IMG/VR virus record: IMGVR_UViG_3300005733_000001
Span: 1-47,142 of that record
Reading direction: 5' to 3' (one strand)
DNA length: 47,142 bases
From: a virus
Part shown: piece by piece, positions 24,438-32,297 of the stretch
Position numbering within the stretch: the stretch's first letter is position 1
Layout: every line of letters starts with the position of its first letter
Translations under genes and position numbers: made by a program
Notes under the pieces: model-generated
What the model was told of the DNA's origin: nothing
The model's input: only the letters and a program-made list of their open reading frames with translations
Databases searched by the model: none

Positions 24438-26260
24438 CAGATTGCTCCTGTCATTGCTTCAATGAGGCCTTCTCTGTCATCGGCAATGATCCTTGTGCCT
24501 TGCCTGTCTCCAGTGAAATCAATTGCAAGTCTTGCTCTTGTCTCTCTTGCTTTGTTTTCTTTTGAAGTGTCCAAAGCATTTTTTGCACTTGTTGCCTTGC
24601 CGCCTGGCTGCTGGATCTTGAATCCTCTGGACTCAAGCTTGCCATCAATAAAGTCAGAATCAACTCCGAAGAGTGTACTGAGTCCAACAAGTTTCATGGC
24701 CCAGTCAACCATGTCTTTCAATTGTTGAATTGGATCTGTGAAAAGATCTGCAAAGAATCCTTTGATTGGCTCCCAGTTTTTCCAGATCAGAAGTCCTGCT
24801 GTTGCAAGAGCAGCAAGCAGTGCAATGTAAGGAAGAAGTGCAACATTGGAAAGGCCAACTGCAAGAGTGAACTTCCCCCATGCTATTGTCAGAAGTCCCC
24901 ATCCTGTGACGATACTTGGGATGATCGCAATTAGTGCTCCAAAGATAACAAGCATTGGCCCAAGCACAGCAGTCACTCCTGCCAAAATGACTCCCCATTT
25001 AAGCATTGTTTTGTTTGTTGTTGTAAGCTCACCAAGCCACTCTGTAAGTGACTTAACGATGTCAACAATTCTATCTTTGAGCTTCTTACCACCAAACTCA
25101 GTGTTAAGAATTGAAAGTTGAAGCTCTGTGAAAGCTGAATTTAATTTTGTGAAAGCACCGCCAAGATCTTTCTCCATGATCTCTCTCATTCTTTTTGCTG
25201 TGCCATTCGATTTTTCAAGAGCCTCAGTAAGTCTCTCATAGGAGTTTTTCCCATCAGTCCCAATCTTTGTGATCTGATCAAGAAGCTCTGCTCCCCCTGC
25301 AATTGCTCTTTTTCCGAAAAGCTCATTCAAGATTGCAAGCTTTTTTGCTTCTCCGATATTCTTATCTTTGAAGGCCTTTCCGAGATCTGCAAAAATAGAA
25401 TTCAAGTTTCTCATCTTTTTAGTTGTTGGATCAACTGCCTTCACTCCAAGCTCTCCAAGAAGCTTTTTTGCAAGTGAAGCAGGAGCTGTCATCTTGAGCA
25501 TCATGTTATTGAGCTGAGTCCCTGCAACAGATCCCTGAAGTCCGATATTCCCCATTAATCCGATTGCAGCAGAAGTCTCTTCTATGCTCAGGCCATATTT
25601 TTTGGCGATGGGGGCAGCCTTGGACATTGTCTCACCCATCATTTCAAGATTCACGTTTGAGCTTGCTGTTGTTGCTGCTAAAACATCGGCAACTCTTCCC
25701 ATCTCTTTTCCTTCAAGTCCGAATGCCCCCATGATGTTTGAGGCGATGTCTGCAGTCATCCCAAGCTCTGTTGTTGATGCTGCTGCAAGATTGAGAATGT
25801 GCGGCATTGATTCAAAGATTTTTTGTGAGTCAAAATTTGCCTGGCCTAAGAAGGCCATTGCTTCAGCAGCTTCAGTTGCTGAGAATTGAGTATCTCGGCC
25901 AAGATCTCTTGCTTGTTTTCTGAGATCTCCCATTGATTTTGTTGTGAATTTTGTGACCGCTTCAACTTTGTTCATGCCTTTTTCAAACATGATTCCAGTC
26001 CTGACAGTCATTGCTCCAAGAGCAACGATGGGGGCAGTGAGTCCGAGTGTTGCAGTCTTTCCTGCAGACATCATTCCCCTGCCTGTTTTCTTGAGTCCTC
26101 TGTTGACTCTTTCCCAATCACGATTGAATTTTTTTGATTCGATTGAAGCTCTTCTTATGCTTTTTGTCAGCTTGGGAAAAGTTTTGGAGACTTTGTTGAC
26201 AACTCTGGACATCTTGTCTGTTGCTCTCAGTCTTAATTTTGCATCAGCACTTCTGGCCAT
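24437..26260 (-). CDS. tail tape measure protein
   Basis: Length-determining protein of 607 residues. It has a basic helical N-terminus, then the TP901-type conserved core: GMNKVEAVTKFTTKSMGDLR, LGRDTQFSATEAAEAMAFLG and AAIGLMGNIGLQGSVAGTQL. Hydrophobic segments near residues 435-500 (MLKWGVILAGVTAVLGPML; LLPYIALLAALATAGLLIW) probably enter the host membrane during DNA delivery. The start follows GGAGACAGGCA. At 607 residues and about 1.5 Å per residue it predicts a tail near 90 nm. Confidence 0.93.
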   Translation of the reverse strand: MARSADAKLRLRATDKMSRVVNKVSKTFPKLTKSIRRASIESKKFNRDWERVNRGLKKTGRGMMSAGKTATLGLTAPIVALGAMTVRTGIMFEKGMNKVEAVTKFTTKSMGDLRKQARDLGRDTQFSATEAAEAMAFLGQANFDSQKIFESMPHILNLAAASTTELGMTADIASNIMGAFGLEGKEMGRVADVLAATTASSNVNLEMMGETMSKAAPIAKKYGLSIEETSAAIGLMGNIGLQGSVAGTQLNNMMLKMTAPASLAKKLLGELGVKAVDPTTKKMRNLNSIFADLGKAFKDKNIGEAKKLAILNELFGKRAIAGGAELLDQITKIGTDGKNSYERLTEALEKSNGTAKRMREIMEKDLGGAFTKLNSAFTELQLSILNTEFGGKKLKDRIVDIVKSLTEWLGELTTTNKTMLKWGVILAGVTAVLGPMLVIFGALIAIIPSIVTGWGLLTIAWGKFTLAVGLSNVALLPYIALLAALATAGLLIWKNWEPIKGFFADLFTDPIQQLKDMVDWAMKLVGLSTLFGVDSDFIDGKLESRGFKIQQPGGKATSAKNALDTSKENKARETRARLAIDFTGDRQGTRIIADDREGLIEAMTGAI

Positions 26261-26271
26261 TGCCTGTCTCC

Positions 26272-26436
26272 TTATTTTTCAGCCTTGACTGTCTCTTCCA
26301 AGATCTCATTCCAAAAGTAGATCTCATCAACAGTCATCTCATCAAGTGCATCAGGTTGAAAGTGAAAGCCTCTGGCCAAGGCTCCCAATGCAAGTCTCCA
26401 ATCTCTTGGCCAGTTTACATGAAAGCTGAGAAAAAC
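26272..26436 (-). CDS. frameshifted C-terminal extension of tail assembly chaperone
   Basis: Downstream of and overlapping the chaperone gene, the -1 frame is open to TAA at 26274-26272 and encodes WPRDWRLALGALARGFHFQP followed by ALDEMTVDEIYFWNEILEE, a credible small domain. It has no start codon or ribosome site of its own. The likely slip site is G_TTT_TTC at 26430-26436, just before the zero-frame stop. Mu gp41/gp42 and P2 E/E' make an equivalent -1 product. Slippage itself is inferred. Confidence 0.7.
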   Translation of the reverse strand, partial: VFLSFHVNWPRDWRLALGALARGFHFQPDALDEMTVDEIYFWNEILEETVKAEK

Positions 26437-26696
26437 TCTGCGGCCTTTGCTCCATCTTTCATGCTTAACTCATCAATTAAAGAATCAGGCTCTCCAGCAA
26501 GATCTCCCACAATCTTCAGCATGTCATCCATCTTTGGAGCTGCAGGCAATCTTCTTAGATGTTTTGTCTTTGGCTCTGTTAGATTGAGAGAGTCAACTTT
26601 TCTCTCACCATAATTGAAGGGAGACTCAAGTGGGAGGATGTACTTCCCATCTTCTGTCCTTTTTAGTTCTTTGACATTCAGTTCTTTTTCTTCCAT
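26415..26696 (-). CDS. tail assembly chaperone (Mu gp41-like)
   Basis: Ninety-three-residue chaperone that loads the tape measure before tube polymerisation. The body contains YILPLESPFNYGERKVDSLN, LRRLPAAPKMDDMLKIVGDL and LIDELSMKDGAKAAEFFSAF, the pattern of this short tail-chaperone family. The start at 26696 follows AAGGGGCTTGAA. It lies between tube and tape measure, its standard place, and its 3' end carries the frameshift signal. Confidence 0.8.
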   Translation of the reverse strand: MEEKELNVKELKRTEDGKYILPLESPFNYGERKVDSLNLTEPKTKHLRRLPAAPKMDDMLKIVGDLAGEPDSLIDELSMKDGAKAAEFFSAFM

Positions 26697-26715
26697 TTCA
26701 AGCCCCTTGAAAAAG

Positions 26716-26733
26716 GGCCCCCAATCGGGGGCC
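26716..26733 (-). terminator. terminator hairpin after tail tube gene
   Basis: Perfect seven-base G/C stem GGCCCCC / GGGGGCC with loop AATC (as read on the plus strand), followed on the minus strand by CTTTTTC. It sits between the tube and chaperone genes and would lower transcription of downstream genes relative to the abundant tube and sheath. Confidence 0.75.
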
Positions 26734-26748
26734 ATATTTAATTAAATT

Positions 26749-27105
26749 TTATCTGATCTCTTCTGCAGAAAGTCCTTCAAAGCGAGCTGTGATCTCTGCC
26801 TGCTCAGTAGTCCCCGACCCTTCCCCAGCAAACCATGCTGAATTTAGGGCTATGATCTTACCATTGTTAAGCTCCAGCGTGATTGTCGCATCAGTTAAGT
26901 TAAGAAGCTCTGTCATGTTAAGAGTCCCAGTGTCTGTGATCACACCTTCAATGAAAGGCACCTGAGGCTTTTCAGAATAGCCATGTACAGAATCACTTCC
27001 AACAATTGCCTCCCTCATGCCTTGACCAAGATTGAATGTCCAATCACCTTTGGCTCTATATTGAGCACCGTCTGCTTTAACAAAAATTTGTCCACCTAAT
27101 TTCAT
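26749..27105 (-). CDS. tail tube protein (Mu gpM-like)
   Basis: Tube subunit of 118 residues, matching the Mu M/Tail_tube family: GGQIFVKADGAQYRAKGDWT, then YSEKPQVPFIEGVITDTG, with beta strands TITLELNNGKIIALNSAWFA and a C-terminal TEQAEITARFEG. It directly follows the sheath gene in transcription order, as expected. Confidence 0.92.
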   Translation of the reverse strand: MKLGGQIFVKADGAQYRAKGDWTFNLGQGMREAIVGSDSVHGYSEKPQVPFIEGVITDTGTLNMTELLNLTDATITLELNNGKIIALNSAWFAGEGSGTTEQAEITARFEGLSAEEIR

Positions 27106-27124
27106 TTTTTTCTCCTTCTAATTG

Positions 27125-28597
27125 CTACAGTAAAAACTGGAAGCTGGTGCCGATAACTCTTAGTTGATTGACTAGGTCACAAGGGAGCAGGAAGTCCATT
27201 CTGTTTGGATCACTTACATTCCTTTCAACAATAAGATCTTCTTTGAATTGATCTGCTCCCTCAACAAGGGCCAGGCTTTCCCACTCTCTGAATTTTTTGA
27301 TAGCTTCAGCTCGACCTAGCGACACGGTCATGATTTTCTGGCCTTCGCTATAGACTTTTGAGTCTTGGCCAAGCTTATGACGAGGATATTTACCAAGCAT
27401 ATAATTTCGCCAATCATAACGAAGATAAGAAAGAGTCAGAAGAGTGTTAAGATCCAAGTAAGAAGGATCTGCAGCTCCTGCATTGTTTGTTTGATAAGTT
27501 GTGATCTCTCTTTCAATGATCACTTTTCCAGAGACAACTTTGTCTGTTGCAATCCCATTGAAGAGAAGAGTGTTGCGATCCTCCAAAGACAATTGCTCAT
27601 CTTCAGATTCTGCTTGGGCTCCAATCACTTCAAGATTTTGAAAAGGCCTGGCTGGATCAATCTCACCAGCAGTTGCCACAACTCCAACTTTTCTTGAGAT
27701 CTGAAGGGCTCCATGCTCTGGGCCTCCAGCTCTGTGCATGACTGTGAATTGGGAATTTAGTCCAGATCCAAAAGTCACAAGATTGGCAAAAGAGTCTTTC
27801 TTGTAATAGAAGCAGAATCCATCATTTTGTCTTAAAGGCCCAAAGCGATCAGCAAGCTCTTGCTCAATCTCACCTCTGTTGCCAGAGTCATTGAATGCTG
27901 AAGCCATAAGGATGTACTGCTTATCGTCTAAGGAAGCAAGAGCAGTTGTAAGATCAGGCTGTCCAGATCCTCCACTCATTGCAGTGATTGTTGATGTTAG
28001 TCCTGCAGGAGTCTCATCATCAGATTGATAGTTGACTCTTAGGTCAATATCATTCCCAGTGATTCCTTTATTTTTTGCAGTGAAGTTGACCAAAGATGAA
28101 TTCCCTCCATCAACTGCTGCAGTCACAAGAAGATCAGCATCAGCAGTCACAGCAGCGATCAGTGCTGCTGCGATTGAGTCTGTTGTCTGAGAAGCAGTCA
28201 CAGCGATTGAGACTTTCTTTCCTGCGATGTAAAAAGCAACAACTCCAGCACTTGTTGGGACAGTATCAATTTCAATTGATCCTGCTGCTGCAACTGAAGC
28301 TCCAGCATCATCCACGGCCATGCAATAAAGTTGTTGGACAGTGTTTGCTTCTCTGAATGCCTTGGCCATGTGAGAAAGAATTGATCCTTGTCCAAAAAGA
28401 GCATCAGCTTCTGAAGCACTTGATGACATAAGACTCACTGACTCATTGGCAGCAGATCCTGCAGCGAGCTTTGGCCCAATTAGTAAAATGTTGTAAGGCT
28501 GTCTCTGTGGGCCTTGGATTGCTTTTGTGTTGTCAAACTCAGCATAGAGAAAAGGAACTCTGATTGCTGAAGGGACTTGATTGAAGCTTATTGTCAT
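27125..28597 (-). CDS. contractile tail sheath (Mu gpL-like)
   Basis: Sheath protein of 490 residues. Family marks include IRVPFLYAEFDNTKA, QPYNILLIGPKLAAGSA, ALFGQGSILSHMAKAFREAN, and the C-terminal half with FQNLEVIGAQAESEDEQLSL and LTLSYLRYDWRNYMLGKYPR. An internal domain (about residues 105-205) with fibronectin-like strands is an insertion common in this family. This gene shows the virion to be a myovirus. The start overlaps the DUF2635 gene by four bases. Confidence 0.94.
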   Translation of the reverse strand: MTISFNQVPSAIRVPFLYAEFDNTKAIQGPQRQPYNILLIGPKLAAGSAANESVSLMSSSASEADALFGQGSILSHMAKAFREANTVQQLYCMAVDDAGASVAAAGSIEIDTVPTSAGVVAFYIAGKKVSIAVTASQTTDSIAAALIAAVTADADLLVTAAVDGGNSSLVNFTAKNKGITGNDIDLRVNYQSDDETPAGLTSTITAMSGGSGQPDLTTALASLDDKQYILMASAFNDSGNRGEIEQELADRFGPLRQNDGFCFYYKKDSFANLVTFGSGLNSQFTVMHRAGGPEHGALQISRKVGVVATAGEIDPARPFQNLEVIGAQAESEDEQLSLEDRNTLLFNGIATDKVVSGKVIIEREITTYQTNNAGAADPSYLDLNTLLTLSYLRYDWRNYMLGKYPRHKLGQDSKVYSEGQKIMTVSLGRAEAIKKFREWESLALVEGADQFKEDLIVERNVSDPNRMDFLLPCDLVNQLRVIGTSFQFLL

Positions 28598-28857
28598 GAT
28601 TCTTCCTCCTGATCATTTTGCTTGATAGTTTTGTTTTTTGTTTTCTTTTTTGGAGAAGGATCTTTCTTGGGAGAAGGATCAACTTTTGGAGAGCTCTTTT
28701 CACTCTCTTCAATCACCTCAACTGCTCCCTCCTTCAATCTTCTGATCCAGTAAGCACTTTTGGCAACTTCTTCCCCTTCAGCATTTAAGAATGAACTTGA
28801 AAGAGGCTTTGGCACCTTCAGTCCTTCTTTTGGCTTAAGTTTGAATCTTTTTGTCAT
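28594..28857 (-). CDS. DUF2635-type protein (Mu gp38-like)
   Basis: Small protein just upstream of the sheath gene. The N-terminus RFKLKPKEGLKVPKP followed by YWIRRLKEGAVEVIE is the DUF2635 pattern. The C-terminal third is a Lys/Pro/Ser repeat (SPKVDPSPKKDPSPKKKTK). Its role is not known in any phage I can recall; position and size agree with Mu gp38. Confidence 0.78.
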   Translation of the reverse strand: MTKRFKLKPKEGLKVPKPLSSSFLNAEGEEVAKSAYWIRRLKEGAVEVIEESEKSSPKVDPSPKKDPSPKKKTKNKTIKQNDQEEES

Positions 28858-28859
28858 TA

Positions 28860-29426
28860 TTACTCCTGTGGTAATTTTAACACATCTTGTGCATCAATTT
28901 CATCATCTTCATTGTCCAGATCCCAATCTGTCCCCATTTTTTTGAAAGGGACAAGCTCATCATCACTGATTCCTTCTTCTGTGTAATACTCAAGATTGTA
29001 AGTGAGCTTAACAGATCCAACAGGACTGAATCCTTCCCCTTCAGTGTCATAGACAACTGAGTTGAGATCAAGCTGATTCAGCAAACAATTGGGATCTTTT
29101 GGGCCTTGAAGAGTCTCAAACTCTTCCATTGAATCCTCAACACATTGAGCCAAGTCATCAAGCTCATCAGCAAGATCATTGTCATCATCTGCTGTTGTGA
29201 TGCATTCAAGCTCAAGGGAAAGAATTCTTTGATATGATTTTGGGGAGTGATCATTCCGATCAACGCCCTCTGTCTTTGGATAGATTAGAATTACTGGAAG
29301 GGCTTCATGCTCAGTTGGGATTGATCTTCTTGAAAAGATATCATCTCCAACATTCAAGATCTTTGACCTTTTGAGATGACTCTCAATTGCCTTTCTGATC
29401 TTTTTTCTTTTTGACTCTCTGCTCAT
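28860..29426 (-). CDS. tail terminator/neck protein (gpU-like)
   Basis: Probable tail terminator of 188 residues: ALPVILIYPKTEGVDRNDHS, then RILSLELECITTADDDNDLA and LDDLAQCVEDSMEEF match the usual alpha/beta layout of such proteins, including the extended acidic C-terminus. The start at 29426 follows AGGAAGATC. The position between head-tail joining and sheath genes supports the call. Confidence 0.75.
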   Translation of the reverse strand: MSRESKRKKIRKAIESHLKRSKILNVGDDIFSRRSIPTEHEALPVILIYPKTEGVDRNDHSPKSYQRILSLELECITTADDDNDLADELDDLAQCVEDSMEEFETLQGPKDPNCLLNQLDLNSVVYDTEGEGFSPVGSVKLTYNLEYYTEEGISDDELVPFKKMGTDWDLDNEDDEIDAQDVLKLPQE

Positions 29427-29745
29427 GATCTTCCTTGTGCAAGAAGAGAGAAGCTCCCCCTTGTCCATCCTCTCTAACATCTATGATGCTATAAGTGAGA
29501 TTCCTGATCTTCACTTTGTCCCCTGCTTTGGGATGGATCTTGATCCTGTGAAGATTGATTCCGAGCACTGGCTGATTGGATGAGATCAGTTGCTCTGTGT
29601 CTGCATCTATGGCCTCATAGTCATTGTCAAAGATTCCTTTGATCTTGTAGCGGCCACCTTTATTGGGGAGCAGGAGGACATCTTCCCCAAAGACAGAGGT
29701 GCATGATTGCAAAATCTTATCAACTCTGTCCCTAAAATCAATCAT
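29383..29745 (-). CDS. head-tail joining protein (FII/Phage_attach-like)
   Basis: Beta-barrel connector of 120 residues. YKIKGIFDNDYEAIDADTEQ then VLGINLHRIKIHPKAGDKVK, and LTYSIIDVREDGQGGASLFL fit the lambda FII-type attachment proteins. It has a basic tail. It overlaps the next gene by 44 bases and lies just beyond the terminator that follows the decoration gene. Confidence 0.78.
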   Translation of the reverse strand: MIDFRDRVDKILQSCTSVFGEDVLLLPNKGGRYKIKGIFDNDYEAIDADTEQLISSNQPVLGINLHRIKIHPKAGDKVKIRNLTYSIIDVREDGQGGASLFLHKEDHEQRVKKKKDQKGN

Positions 29746-29763
29746 TGATGTCCTTCAAAAAAA

Positions 29764-29788
29764 AGCCCCTCCCAAAAAGAAAGGGGCT
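29764..29788 (-). terminator. terminator hairpin after decoration protein gene
   Basis: Seven-base stem AGCCCCT / AGGGGCT with an 11-base loop. Minus-strand transcription then meets a run of eight U residues (A tract 29757-29764). It is inside the late operon, between the abundant capsid/decoration genes and the low-copy connector genes. Confidence 0.78.
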
Positions 29789-29810
29789 CTTAAACTTTTT
29801 ATTTTTTTTC

Positions 29811-30158
29811 TTAGCTATAAGAAGGGCCTGGGCCTGGCTTACCACCGATCATGACTTCAACATCATCACCAGAAAGAGCGGCCTTGGTAACAATACCAAG
29901 AGCAAAGTCTCCTGTGGTAGTTGCAACAACAGTTTTCCCTGTTGCATCATAGTCCACTGCTTGTCCTACCGCATAAGCATTCCCATCATTGGCAAAGCGT
30001 TTCACTCCAGAGATCTCATACTCATTCTCTGCGGCAGCATCAGCACTTGATACTGCAACTCCAACAAGTCCAGATCCTAAATCATAAGGCTCACCACTTA
30101 CTGAGGCTCCAGCTTGAGCAACAGTGATTGTGTGTCCACTATAAACTTTATTTTTCAT
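29811..30158 (-). CDS. DUF2190-type capsid decoration protein
   Basis: Ala/Gly/Val-rich 115-residue protein of the DUF2190 group, found beside the major capsid gene and associated with capsid cementing. Blocks: SGHTITVAQAGASVSGEPYD, GLVGVAVSSADAAAENEYEI, and FALGIVTKAALSGDDVEVMI. The ribosome site GGAGAAAAAA is strong, as needed for an abundant protein. Confidence 0.82.
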   Translation of the reverse strand: MKNKVYSGHTITVAQAGASVSGEPYDLGSGLVGVAVSSADAAAENEYEISGVKRFANDGNAYAVGQAVDYDATGKTVVATTTGDFALGIVTKAALSGDDVEVMIGGKPGPGPSYS

Positions 30159-30175
30159 TTTTTTCTCCTATGATT

Positions 30176-30193
30176 GGGGGAGATCACTCCCCC
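30176..30193. other. hairpin in leader of decoration gene
   Basis: GGGGGAG / CTCCCCC stem with loop ATCA between the capsid and decoration genes, 18 bases before the latter's start. It has no T tract after it on the minus strand, so it looks more like an mRNA-stabilising or processing structure than a terminator. Confidence 0.5.
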
Positions 30194-30218
30194 TTCATTT
30201 TTAAAAATTAAAAACTAA

Positions 30219-32297
30219 TTAGACCCCAGATGACTTATAGAATCCTCTCCAATCAAGTACCTTTGCAGCAAAGTGATATTTAATCTTGATCTTCATTGCA
30301 TCAGTTTCAAAGGCAAGCTTTGTCTCAATGCTTGGAGTCTCTTGTCCTCTAAGTCTTGCGATCTCAATCATCTCAAGTTGAGAGACATTGGCCATCAGAT
30401 ACCACTCAGTAAGTGATGCATCATCAAGTCTGATCTCAGAGATAGGAGTCAATCTTCCTTTAAAAGGATTCACATTGGAATCTAATTGAGGCACTGTGCT
30501 CCCAAGGAATTGCTCTGCAGCAGTTTCAAGTGAAGCAGGCACTACCATATACACAGGAGAAAGATCAAGCTTGGCTCCATCTAGTCCCAACTGTTTTCTC
30601 ATTTTTTCACGGCCAGCACTTACAGCAGCAACAGAGATTGCTCCTGTCCCAGTGTTAGAGTGAGCACCTGAGAAGAGAGCATTCCCATCTCCCATGAGTG
30701 GATTGCTTGTGATCTGTCCCCAAACAGTGTTGGACTCAAGATCTCTGGCTCTTCTTCCCATTTTTTCAGCAAGTCTTAAGAAAGCACCAAGATCATCGTT
30801 GATCAAAAGCTCTTCAGAAACTGAAATCATGCGGCCAAATTTTTCAATCTTATACTGCTCTTTCCCTTCTGAGATTGTCCCTTCTTTATACTCACCTTTC
30901 TCATTTACTTTGAGAAGGCTTGGAGCATCTCCAAACTGAGTTGATTGAATTGTCTTGAAATCAGACACAGTTCTTGAAGTTGTGAAAGGAGCAAAAGTCT
31001 GTGGTCTTTCAGCATAAGAAGCTTGAAGGGACTTGTTAGTCACATCAGCAAGAAGGAAAGGGAAGTCACTTGAAGAGTGATTCCTTTGTCCAAAGCCTTC
31101 AGCATTTTTCCCAATTGCAAGTCTTGCAACTTCATGATTGGAGAGATCTCTCACATTGATGCCTTCAGATTCCATGAATCTTCTTGCAGTGTCGATGATG
31201 TTGTGACCGCAAAACTCACGGGCCCCATCAATCAGCTCGGCTCTTGATCCATGCTGATGATCTATAGCATTGGCACAGGCCTCTCTTCTTTTTTGTTCAT
31301 TGTCCATTGTTACCTCAACATTTAGATTGGATGTTTTTACTTTCTCATCTCTTTCTGCAATTGCATTGATGACTTCATTTTTTGCATCTTCAAGAGATCT
31401 TTTCTCACTGATCAATTTTGACACAAAGTCCGAGTCTAAATCAAACTTTTTGCAAAGAGATCTGATCCCATCTCTTCGATTGGCCTCATCTTCTTGGCCT
31501 TGGGAGATCAATGCAGCTCTTTCAGCTTCAAGATCTGGAGTCTCTGGAGTCTCTGGAGTCTCAGGAGTAACTTCTTCCTTAACCTCAAGAGATCTGATCT
31601 CCTTTTCCCATTCATCATAACTTTTTTCTTCTTCTGAGAATCTCTTCTCAAACTTTTCAACATCTTCAACATTGAGAGATCTTGCCAGAGCAATCAAAGC
31701 TGCAACTTGTTCTGTGTTCATGTCATCCTCCTTTTGTCTGACAGATTTTTCTTCTTCTATTTCACATTCGTATGATTCAACATCTTCTGATCTTACTTGT
31801 GCCTTGTGATCTGCTGGGATGTTAACAAAAGAAAGCTCATGTGGAGTGTATTTTGTCACTCTATAAGTTGGGATCTTGTCCCCTTTCTTTGTTACATCTT
31901 GGACTTTGTCCAAAGAATATCCCATTGAGATATTCCTGATGACTCCAGATCTGATGTCCCCGATTAGACCTTGAAGCTCTTCTCTTTCACTGAATCTGAT
32001 TGTTGCAGATCCAATTCCATCTTTCACTTCAGCTCTTTCAACAACTCCAATGATGTCATTGAGATCTCTGTTGTTGTGATTGTTGAGGACTGGTGCTCCA
32101 TTGTTGAGCCTTTCAAGATTGATTGCTCCCCTTTTTGTGGACAGCTCTTCCATGTAAGGCCCACTGAAAAAAGAAGATCTTTTGACTGTTGCTCCTGTTG
32201 TGAAAGTGACATCAACAGTCCTTGCATCTTCATTGAAGCTGCTTGGCTGGAAGCGAGCTTCCAATTGATTGGGCTCAAGCTTCATTGTTTTCTTCAT
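30219..32297 (-). CDS. prohead protease-major capsid fusion
   Basis: A single 692-residue reading frame joins an S78-type prohead protease and a HK97-fold capsid. The protease part holds NHNNRDLNDIIGVVERAE (catalytic His region), then SGVIRNISMGYSLDKV (catalytic Ser region). A long charged delta-like linker (~residues 175-320) has three PET repeats (TPETPETPETPD). The capsid part runs from about residue 330 and includes KVNEKGEYKEGTISEGKEQY and GQITSNPLMGDGNALFSGAH. Start ATG 32297 follows GGAGACAATA. Confidence 0.92.
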   Translation of the reverse strand: MKKTMKLEPNQLEARFQPSSFNEDARTVDVTFTTGATVKRSSFFSGPYMEELSTKRGAINLERLNNGAPVLNNHNNRDLNDIIGVVERAEVKDGIGSATIRFSEREELQGLIGDIRSGVIRNISMGYSLDKVQDVTKKGDKIPTYRVTKYTPHELSFVNIPADHKAQVRSEDVESYECEIEEEKSVRQKEDDMNTEQVAALIALARSLNVEDVEKFEKRFSEEEKSYDEWEKEIRSLEVKEEVTPETPETPETPDLEAERAALISQGQEDEANRRDGIRSLCKKFDLDSDFVSKLISEKRSLEDAKNEVINAIAERDEKVKTSNLNVEVTMDNEQKRREACANAIDHQHGSRAELIDGAREFCGHNIIDTARRFMESEGINVRDLSNHEVARLAIGKNAEGFGQRNHSSSDFPFLLADVTNKSLQASYAERPQTFAPFTTSRTVSDFKTIQSTQFGDAPSLLKVNEKGEYKEGTISEGKEQYKIEKFGRMISVSEELLINDDLGAFLRLAEKMGRRARDLESNTVWGQITSNPLMGDGNALFSGAHSNTGTGAISVAAVSAGREKMRKQLGLDGAKLDLSPVYMVVPASLETAAEQFLGSTVPQLDSNVNPFKGRLTPISEIRLDDASLTEWYLMANVSQLEMIEIARLRGQETPSIETKLAFETDAMKIKIKYHFAAKVLDWRGFYKSSGV

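Noticed and set aside
13964-28356. Numerous plus-strand ORFs of 60-130 codons opposite the late operon
   Set aside because: They mirror the codon pattern of the real minus-strand genes, lack ribosome sites and consist of low-complexity Ser/Leu/Gln-rich sequence.
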